NCBI RefSeq assembly: GCF_003813905.1
Contig: NZ_RPFJ01000002.1
Location: forward strand, 1 to 64,000
Reading direction: 5' to 3'
Source: Aureibaculum marinum
Lineage (GTDB): Bacteria; Bacteroidota; Bacteroidia; Flavobacteriales; Flavobacteriaceae
Length of the DNA: 64,000 bases
Positions 1-6,778 of the stretch are shown here, piece by piece. The translations under genes were made by a program, and so were the position numbers. Within the stretch, counting starts at the first letter, position 1. Each line of letters opens with the position of its first letter. Below the pieces are notes generated by a model. That model worked only from the letters and a program-made list of their open reading frames with translations, made no database searches and was not told the DNA's origin.

Positions 1-24
1 ATTTCATTTATTAGCTGTTTCGCT

Positions 25-63
25 AAGCGGGTGCAAATATAAAACCTTTTTTCTTCCCCGCAA
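25..63 (-). promoter_or_regulatory. Leftward promoter P1, full Bacteroidota consensus
   Basis: TTG (63-61 on the minus strand), a 19-base spacer, then TATATTTG (41-34) and CACCCGCTT. Spacing and initiation region are the same as in P2, so the pair looks like tandem promoters of one strongly expressed unit. Only 24 bases of its transcript lie in the window. A stable RNA operon is a reasonable guess but cannot be shown here. Confidence 0.7.
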
Positions 64-139
64 GAAAAAAATAAACTTTTTTTTTATTTTTTCTCTCAAA
101 ACAACTTTTCAAAAAAACTACCACTCATCATCTCCCCCA

Positions 140-178
140 AAGCGGGTGCAAATATACAATGGTTTTTTAATTACGCAA
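140..178 (-). promoter_or_regulatory. Leftward promoter P2, full Bacteroidota consensus
   Basis: On the minus strand TTG (178-176) is followed after exactly 19 bases by TATATTTG (156-149), matching the TTG-N19-TAnnTTTG consensus of the Bacteroidota primary sigma factor. CACCCGCTT follows directly, as in the second copy 115 bases further along. This is one of only two full-consensus promoters I found in the window. Confidence 0.7.
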
Positions 179-352
179 CACTTTTTTAAGTTTATTTTTC
201 GTGTTTTTTACGATTATTTTCTAACTACTTAAAAACCAATGTTAAAACTTAAAAAATAGACAACAAATATAAGTATAATCCTTATTAATTGATTAATTGC
301 AAGACTTAAAGTTATTAACAATACATAACGATATTAACTTCAATTATCTTAT

Positions 353-1261
353 CTACAAGTTTATTAGTTGATTTTTAAACACTTGCAACCTATCCTCGAA
401 AGATACTATTGGCAATTTTAATATTTGTCTTGATTTTTCCAAATCAAATCCAGTCTTAGATGGACGCTTTGCTGGCTGACTTAATTGTGAGGTTGGTATT
501 GATTTAATGTAAGATTTATCTAAATTGAATGCATCGGCAACTAACAGGGACAACTCATAGATACTTATTAATTTACTGCTAGAAACATTAAAAACGCCAT
601 AAGCCATATTTTGAATAGCCAAATAACAAGCTTCAGCCAAATCGTCAACCAAAGTAGGCATTCTAAATTGATCATTTACCATTGTGATGGTTTGCTTGTT
701 TTCGACTGAATTTTTAATCCATGAAACAATATTATTCTTACTCATATTATCTACTATACCATATACCAGTATAGTCCTTAATATGGTATAGTTAATCGAC
801 GCTTGTTTAATCAATTGCTCCCCTTTAAGTTTAGAAAGTCCATAATAATTAATTGGATTTGGCTTATCTTCCTCAGAATAAGGTCCATTTTCTCCATCAA
901 AAATAAAATCGGTAGAAATATGTATTAGATGGGATTTATTGTTTTTAACAACCTCAACAATGGTTTTAAGAGCTTCTACATTTACAGCATCACATTTTTC
1001 TCGTTCAGTTTCACATTGATCAACATTGGTCATAGCCGCACAATTGATAATATATGTAGGATTTACTTCATTAAGTAAATTGCTTAGCTTTTTATAATTA
1101 GTTATATCAATATTATAATAGGTATATTTTTTTGCTGTTTCATTTCTATTTTGACCTCGCGAAATTGCAATTACTTCAAAATTATCTTTGTTCGAAAATA
1201 GATTCACCAATTTTTGACCTAACAAACCGTTACTTCCCGTTATTACAATTTTTTCCTTCAT
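353..1261 (-). CDS. SDR sugar-nucleotide reductase, RmlD-like (dTDP-4-dehydrorhamnose reductase family)
   Basis: About 302 residues of an extended short-chain dehydrogenase. The N-terminus carries the NAD(P)-binding motif GSNGLLGQ, followed by the CAAMTNVDQCE segment typical of RmlD-like enzymes, and the catalytic Tyr/Lys pair lies in YYGLSKLKGE near residue 145. Family members reduce the 4-keto sugar of dTDP-sugars or related nucleotide sugars in the cytoplasm. No rmlABC genes adjoin it, so the substrate is open. A second in-frame ATG lies five codons upstream (1276), but the homologous start is MKEKIVITG, which I prefer. The gene ends 170 bases before the tandem promoters at the window edge. 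Confidence 0.8.
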   Translation of the reverse strand: MKEKIVITGSNGLLGQKLVNLFSNKDNFEVIAISRGQNRNETAKKYTYYNIDITNYKKLSNLLNEVNPTYIINCAAMTNVDQCETEREKCDAVNVEALKTIVEVVKNNKSHLIHISTDFIFDGENGPYSEEDKPNPINYYGLSKLKGEQLIKQASINYTILRTILVYGIVDNMSKNNIVSWIKNSVENKQTITMVNDQFRMPTLVDDLAEACYLAIQNMAYGVFNVSSSKLISIYELSLLVADAFNLDKSYIKSIPTSQLSQPAKRPSKTGFDLEKSRQILKLPIVSFEDRLQVFKNQLINL

Positions 1262-1359
1262 TAAAAATATATACATTTAAGATTTGTTTCACTGAATACT
1301 AAACAAATGTGTTTCCTTAAAAACAGTAAAACTATAATTTAGTCTAACTTGTTTATTGA

Positions 1360-1587
1360 TTATAAATCGAAAACTGAACTACGTTTAGTATAAATCATAT
1401 CTTTCAATTTTAACAAAAACGCTATGGTTAGATAAATTCCAAACCAAAAGCCTAAAGTTATAAAAGAAATATAAATAAAAAACAGCCTCACGTTGGTCAC
1501 ACTCATGCCCAACTTATCAGCTAATCTTGAAGATACTTCGAACCCTCTTTTTTCAAAAAAATAACGTAGAGAATGAATCATTTTCAT
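1360..1587 (-). CDS. Small PspC-domain membrane protein
   Basis: A 75-residue protein made of a PspC-like domain: a short basic N-terminus (SLRYFFEKRGFEVSSRLADKLGM), then a hydrophobic stretch near residues 34-57 that forms one or two membrane segments. PspC proteins take part in envelope stress responses, but solitary small copies like this one are common in Flavobacteriia and have no assigned role. The frame can be extended to a TTG at 1608; the ATG at 1587 is more likely and gives the usual domain boundary. It stands alone, leftward, between the SDR gene and divergent uvrA. Confidence 0.7.
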   Translation of the reverse strand: MKMIHSLRYFFEKRGFEVSSRLADKLGMSVTNVRLFFIYISFITLGFWFGIYLTIAFLLKLKDMIYTKRSSVFDL

Positions 1588-1810
1588 ATTACAAAAATTT
1601 TGATGCAATTTAATAATTTTATTATTGAATTAAGATTATATAATCATATAGAATATAAGAATTCTGCGTAAAGTCTTATTTAAACAGAAACACTCTTTGA
1701 ACTAACTATTCTGTAAACACTTCAATGGATAAAATTTAATAACTGTTTTACTGCTTTTAGCTTCTTAAAGTTTAAATTACTTCTAATCATAAATTCTATT
1801 CACAATTAAT

Positions 1811-1818
1811 TACCTTTG
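1811..1818 (+). promoter_or_regulatory. -7 element upstream of uvrA
   Basis: TACCTTTG fits TAnnTTTG and ends 23 bases before the uvrA ATG. No TTG is present at the -33 position, so this is a partial match. Nothing resembling a LexA box was seen around it. Confidence 0.5.
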
Positions 1819-1841
1819 CATCTTCCAATTTTTTATAAAAG

Positions 1842-4661
1842 ATGCCAGATAATTATATAGATGTTCAAGGAGCTAGGGTCCATAATTTAAAGAATATTGA
1901 CATTAAAATACCGAGAGAGAAGCTTGTGGTAATTACAGGTTTGAGTGGTAGTGGCAAATCGTCATTGGCTTTTGACACCATTTATGCAGAAGGGCAACGT
2001 AGATATATTGAAACTTTTTCAGCTTACGCAAGACAGTTTTTGGGTGGTTTAGAACGACCTGATGTTGACAAAATTGACGGCTTATCTCCTGTTATTGCTA
2101 TTGAGCAGAAAACAACAAGTAAAAGTCCTCGATCTACCGTTGGTACTATTACTGAAATTTATGATTTTTTAAGATTGCTCTATGCTCGAGCTTCAGACGC
2201 TTACTCTTATAATAGTGGCGAAAAAATGATTAGTTATTCTGATGAGCAAATTATTGATTTAATATTAACTGATTTTAAATCAAAAAAAGTAAACATACTA
2301 GCTCCGGTAATTAAATCTAGAAAAGGGCATTATCGTGAACTTTTTGAACAAATATCTAAACAAGGTTTTGTAAAAGTAAGAGTGGACGGTCAGGTAATTG
2401 ACATAGAAAAAGGCATGCGTTTAGATCGATATAAAACACATGATATTGAAATAGTTATTGATCGGTTATTGATTGAAAAAAAACAGCAAAAACGTTTAGA
2501 AGAAACTATTAAAACTGCAATGTATCATGGAGATGACACAATTTTAGTATTAGATGTTGAGACAAACACAACAAGATATTTTAGCAGAAGTTTAATGTGT
2601 CCTTCAACTGGAATTTCATATCCGAAACCCGAACCTAACTCATTTTCATTTAATTCTCCTAAAGGAGCTTGTGACAATTGTAATGGTTTGGGAGTTGTTA
2701 ACGAAATAAATATTGATAAAATAATTCCTGATCCAACAGTATCTATAGCTAACGGAGGTATTGCACCAATTAATGAACAAAAAAGCAAATGGATTTTAAA
2801 GCAAATTGAACTTATTGCTGAAAGGTATAAGTTTAAGTTAACTACACCTATTAATAAAATACCCAAAGAAGCTTTAGAGGTAATTCTTTATGGAGGTAAA
2901 GAAAAATTTGATGTTCTTTCTAAAGAAATGGGTATCACTAGAACTTACACAATAGATTTTGAAGGGATTGCTAATTTTATTAAATATCAATTTGAAGAAA
3001 CCAGTTCTGTTTCTATAAAACGTTGGGCTTCTAATTATATGGACGAGAATATCTGTTCTGTTTGTGATGGTTCTCGTTTAAAAGTTGAATCTCTACATTT
3101 TAAAATTCAAGGAAAAAATATTGCCGATTTGGCTAATATGGACATTGTTCAATTGGCTGATTGGTTTAAAAAAATAAAAAGCCAGTTAGGAAAAACACAA
3201 ATGGCTATTGCTGAAGAAATTTTAAAGGAAATTGAAACTAGAATTCAGTTTTTATTAGATGTTGGCTTAAACTATCTTGCATTAAACAGAAGTTCAAAAA
3301 CGCTTTCTGGAGGTGAAGCCCAGCGAATACGTTTAGCAACCCAAATTGGCTCTCAACTTGTTGGAGTTTTGTATATTTTGGATGAACCAAGTATAGGACT
3401 ACATCAACGAGACAATCATAGATTGATTGAATCATTACAAAAACTAAGGGATATTGGAAACTCTGTTTTAGTAGTTGAACACGATAAAGACATGATTGAA
3501 CAAGCTGATTATGTTATAGATATTGGACCTAAGGCTGGAAAATATGGTGGAGAAATTATTAGCAGTTCCACTCCAAAAGATTTGTTAAAGAGCACTACTC
3601 TAACTGCAAAATATATTAATGGTACAAAACAAATTTCTGTTCCTAAAAAGAGAAGAAAAGGAAATGGAAAATCTCTAACTTTAATTGGTGCTACTGGTAA
3701 TAATCTTAAAAATATAACGGTAACATTTCCTTTAGGAAAAATGATTTGTGTTACTGGTGTTTCTGGTAGTGGAAAATCAACTTTAATAAATGAGACCTTA
3801 TACCCTATATTAAATCGTCATATATATAGAGGTGTTAAAGAACCAATGCCTTATAAAAATATAGAAGGCTTAGAGCATATAGATAAAATTATTGACATTA
3901 ATCAGTCTCCTATTGGCAGAACCCCAAGATCAAATCCTGTTACATATACAGGTGTTTTTAGCGAAATAAGAAATTTATTTGCTAAAACACCAGAAGCTCT
4001 AATTAGAGGATATAAGCCAGGAAGATTTTCTTTTAATGTAAAAGATGGAAGATGTGAAACTTGTCAAGGTGGTGGTGTACGTGTTATAGAAATGAATTTT
4101 TTACCTGATGTATATGTTGAATGCGAAACTTGCATGGGCAAACGTTTTGATAGGGAAACTTTAGAAATTAGATATAAAGGAAAGTCAATTTCAGATGTTT
4201 TAAACATGACTATTGATGAAAGTGTTCAATTTTTTGAGAACATTCCTAAAATTCATCGAAAATTAAAAACAATTCAAGATGTAGGTTTAGGCTATATAAC
4301 TTTAGGACAACAATCCACTACCCTATCTGGTGGCGAAGCTCAGCGAATTAAACTAGCAACAGAACTATCTAAAAAAGACACAGGAAATACATTTTATATT
4401 TTAGATGAACCTACAACTGGATTACATTTTGAAGACATTAATGTATTAATGAAAGTTTTAAATAAATTAACTGATAAAGGAAATACTGTTTTAATTATTG
4501 AACACAATTTAGATGTAATAAAACTTGCAGATTATATTATTGACATTGGACCTGAAGGAGGGAAAAATGGAGGAAAAGTGCTTTGCACAGGAACTCCAGA
4601 AGAAATCATTAAAGAGAAAAACAGTTATACTGCTCAGTTTCTAAAAAAAGAATTACATTAG
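1842..4661 (+). CDS. uvrA: Excinuclease ABC subunit A (UvrA)
   Basis: The 939-residue damage-recognition ATPase of nucleotide excision repair. Walker A motifs lie at about residues 33-40 (GLSGSGKS) and 639-647 (GVSGSGKST), with ABC signatures LSGGEAQRIRLA near 488 and LSGGEAQRIKLA near 828, and Walker B ILDEPSIGLH and ILDEPTTGLH. The C-terminal zinc module (CETCQGGG ... CETCMGKRF) has all four cysteines. The first zinc knuckle reads CPSTG ... CDNC, so the second cysteine of the E. coli arrangement is replaced. Length matches standard UvrA1. The gene is monocistronic by spacing, with uvrB and uvrC not in the window. Confidence 0.97.
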   Translation: MPDNYIDVQGARVHNLKNIDIKIPREKLVVITGLSGSGKSSLAFDTIYAEGQRRYIETFSAYARQFLGGLERPDVDKIDGLSPVIAIEQKTTSKSPRSTVGTITEIYDFLRLLYARASDAYSYNSGEKMISYSDEQIIDLILTDFKSKKVNILAPVIKSRKGHYRELFEQISKQGFVKVRVDGQVIDIEKGMRLDRYKTHDIEIVIDRLLIEKKQQKRLEETIKTAMYHGDDTILVLDVETNTTRYFSRSLMCPSTGISYPKPEPNSFSFNSPKGACDNCNGLGVVNEINIDKIIPDPTVSIANGGIAPINEQKSKWILKQIELIAERYKFKLTTPINKIPKEALEVILYGGKEKFDVLSKEMGITRTYTIDFEGIANFIKYQFEETSSVSIKRWASNYMDENICSVCDGSRLKVESLHFKIQGKNIADLANMDIVQLADWFKKIKSQLGKTQMAIAEEILKEIETRIQFLLDVGLNYLALNRSSKTLSGGEAQRIRLATQIGSQLVGVLYILDEPSIGLHQRDNHRLIESLQKLRDIGNSVLVVEHDKDMIEQADYVIDIGPKAGKYGGEIISSSTPKDLLKSTTLTAKYINGTKQISVPKKRRKGNGKSLTLIGATGNNLKNITVTFPLGKMICVTGVSGSGKSTLINETLYPILNRHIYRGVKEPMPYKNIEGLEHIDKIIDINQSPIGRTPRSNPVTYTGVFSEIRNLFAKTPEALIRGYKPGRFSFNVKDGRCETCQGGGVRVIEMNFLPDVYVECETCMGKRFDRETLEIRYKGKSISDVLNMTIDESVQFFENIPKIHRKLKTIQDVGLGYITLGQQSTTLSGGEAQRIKLATELSKKDTGNTFYILDEPTTGLHFEDINVLMKVLNKLTDKGNTVLIIEHNLDVIKLADYIIDIGPEGGKNGGKVLCTGTPEEIIKEKNSYTAQFLKKELH

Positions 4662-4774
4662 TAGGCTCTTCTCAATTCTTTTATTTTTAATAAACAGAAA
4701 AAGAAATTAAAAAAATCAGGCTTTATCTAAAAGTCAAATAACAATAATTGTTAAACAAAATAAATAATAAAAAT

Positions 4775-5500
4775 ATGTCGCCAGAATTAAATTCAAATGA
4801 GGAAAGAAAAATAATTGAAAAATTTCAACACAAAACATGGAATGAAATTAAAACTAATGACACTTGGGCAATTTTTAAAATTATGTCTGAGTTTGTGAAT
4901 GGTTACGAAAAAATGAGTAAAATTGGGCCTTGCGTTAGTGTATTTGGCTCTGCAAGAACAAAACCAGATCATAAATATTATAAATTAGCAGAAAGTATAT
5001 CATATGAATTAACTCAAAATGGATATGGGGTTATTACGGGTGGTGGACCTGGAATTATGGAAGCAGGAAACAAAGGTGCACATAGAGGCAAAGGAGTTTC
5101 TGTAGGATTAAATATTGATTTACCCTTTGAACAACATGATAATCCGTATATTGACCCTGATAAAAATTTAATGTTTGATTACTTTTTTGTTAGAAAAGTA
5201 ATGTTCGTGAAATATGCTCAAGGTTTTGTAGCTATGCCAGGAGGATTTGGAACGTTAGATGAATTGTTTGAAGCTGTTACCCTTATTCAAACAAAAAAAA
5301 TTGGTAAATTTCCAATTATATTAGTAGGTTCTGAGTTTTGGTCTGGTATTTTTGATTGGGTAAAAAAAGTACTAATAGAAAAATTTGGGAATGCTAGCCC
5401 AGAAGATATGAATTTAATACAGATAGTTGACACCGAAAAAGAAGTTGTTGATATACTTAATAGTTTTTACAAAAAATATAGTTTGAGTCCAAACTTTTAA
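4775..5500 (+). CDS. LOG family protein (TIGR00730 Rossmann fold)
   Basis: About 241 residues of the LOG / lysine decarboxylase-like family. The nucleotide-binding GGGPGIMEAGNKGA and the hallmark PGGFGTLDELFE motif are intact. Characterised members cleave the ribose 5'-phosphate from cytokinin nucleotides or other nucleoside monophosphates; in flavobacteria the natural substrate is unclear. The frame is open to a TTG at 4748, but the ATG at 4775 gives the expected N-terminus. It follows uvrA by 113 bases in the same direction, without a terminator I can see. Confidence 0.88.
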   Translation: MSPELNSNEERKIIEKFQHKTWNEIKTNDTWAIFKIMSEFVNGYEKMSKIGPCVSVFGSARTKPDHKYYKLAESISYELTQNGYGVITGGGPGIMEAGNKGAHRGKGVSVGLNIDLPFEQHDNPYIDPDKNLMFDYFFVRKVMFVKYAQGFVAMPGGFGTLDELFEAVTLIQTKKIGKFPIILVGSEFWSGIFDWVKKVLIEKFGNASPEDMNLIQIVDTEKEVVDILNSFYKKYSLSPNF

Positions 5501-5538
5501 CTTACAAGAATGCAATAAAAACTTTTCAAAAACAAAAT

Positions 5539-6777
5539 ATGAAACTAAAGTTAATTTTAATAATGCTTTTGTTCTGGACTTCCATAATGGAAGCCCAGAG
5601 CGTTATTAAAACAATGTTTTATAATTTGTTAGAATTTCCAGAAGCTCCTCCTTCAAATAGACCAACCATTTTAAAAACAATTTTAGATGATTATCAACCA
5701 GATTTGTTTATGGTATGTGAGTTACAGTCAGAAGAAGGAGCTAATACTATTTTAAATACTTCGTTACAAACCACTAGCAACAATTATGATAGAGCTAATT
5801 TTGTATCGAATCAATCAAATCCGACAACTGATTTACAGCAATTGGTATTTTTTAATACAGAAAAATTACTATTAGAAAGTCAAGATGAAATCAACACTGG
5901 TGTTAGAGATATCAATCACTATTTATTTAAATTAAATACTCCTGATAAAGCTATCAATCCAATATATTTAGATGTTTTTGTAGCTCATTTAAAATCGAGT
6001 CAAGGCTTTGAGAATGAAGATTTACGTTTGGATATGGTATTAGATTTTACTAGTACTTTAGCTAATATTCCATCCGATCACTTTGTACTTATTTCTGGTG
6101 ATTTTAATCTTTATACTGGTCAAGAAGGAGCTTATCAGGAATTGTTAGACCCTACAAATGCTATTGTTTTAATTGATCCTATTGATAAGGATGGAAATTG
6201 GAGCAACAATTCGTCATATCAGGATATACACACACAATCTAGTAGAACAACTAATGTAGATTTTGGAAAAAGAGGTGCTGGTGGTGGAATGGATGATCGA
6301 TTTGATTTTATTTTAATATCAGAAAATTTAAAAAACAGTTCCATGTTAAAATATACTCCAAATTCTTACAAGGCGTATGGAAATAATGGCAATTGTTATG
6401 ATAAAGCAGTAAATGACATTAATTGCACTGGCACCTATAGCCAAGCGATAAGAGATGCTTTGTATAATATGAGTGACCATTTGCCCGTAGTAATGCAATT
6501 GGAAACTGACCAAACATTAAGCACTAAAAACCCTAAACTAAACGCAAATAATATAAATTTTATAAATGGTAATCTAATAACAGATAACATCCATTTAAAA
6601 GCAGATGACAGTCTTTTAAATTTTAAAATTATTATCTATGATAGTACAGGACAACAAATTGAAACTATCACATTAGAAAAAAAAATTACTACCATTAACG
6701 CAACTAATTTTGCAAATGGTATCTATTATATAAAGCTACAAAATTCAAACTCACCGCTAAAATTTATAAAACTATAA
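5539..6777 (+). CDS. Secreted endonuclease/exonuclease/phosphatase-family protein with T9SS sorting domain
   Basis: 412 residues. An N-terminal signal peptide (about residues 1-19, ending MEAQ) is followed by an EEP domain of the DNase I / phosphodiesterase superfamily, with the catalytic GDFNLYTG near residue 188 and the terminal SDHLPVV near 312. The last ~80 residues form a type A T9SS sorting domain (IIIYDSTGQQIETI ... FANGIYYIKL), so it is predicted to be exported across the outer membrane and anchored or released. Substrate could be nucleic acid, phosphodiester or lipid. It lies one base before the next gene, which supports co-transcription with the M1-like barrel protein. Confidence 0.85.
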   Translation: MKLKLILIMLLFWTSIMEAQSVIKTMFYNLLEFPEAPPSNRPTILKTILDDYQPDLFMVCELQSEEGANTILNTSLQTTSNNYDRANFVSNQSNPTTDLQQLVFFNTEKLLLESQDEINTGVRDINHYLFKLNTPDKAINPIYLDVFVAHLKSSQGFENEDLRLDMVLDFTSTLANIPSDHFVLISGDFNLYTGQEGAYQELLDPTNAIVLIDPIDKDGNWSNNSSYQDIHTQSSRTTNVDFGKRGAGGGMDDRFDFILISENLKNSSMLKYTPNSYKAYGNNGNCYDKAVNDINCTGTYSQAIRDALYNMSDHLPVVMQLETDQTLSTKNPKLNANNINFINGNLITDNIHLKADDSLLNFKIIIYDSTGQQIETITLEKKITTINATNFANGIYYIKLQNSNSPLKFIKL

Positions 6778-6778
6778 A

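Larger units (their letters stand above)
1..352. other. AT-rich intergenic region with two leftward promoters
   Basis: No open frame or RNA fold is visible in this leading stretch. It is strongly AT-rich, and two copies of a 17-base direct repeat (25-41 and 140-156) each form the -7 part of a leftward promoter, described separately. Bases 179-352 hold nothing I can name apart from the 3' flank of the leftward SDR gene. The transcripts from these promoters run off the left edge, so their target is outside the window. Confidence 0.6.

Noticed and set aside
2525-2866. Open frame of 113 codons antisense to uvrA
   Set aside because: It overlaps a fully conserved part of uvrA on the other strand, has no family resemblance and no promoter; it is a by-product of the AT-rich code.
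1842-4661. Whether uvrA is controlled by the S24 repressor
   Set aside because: No copy of the inverted repeat seen at 51731-51785 was found before uvrA or recN, so the sequence does not support placing them under the same regulator.
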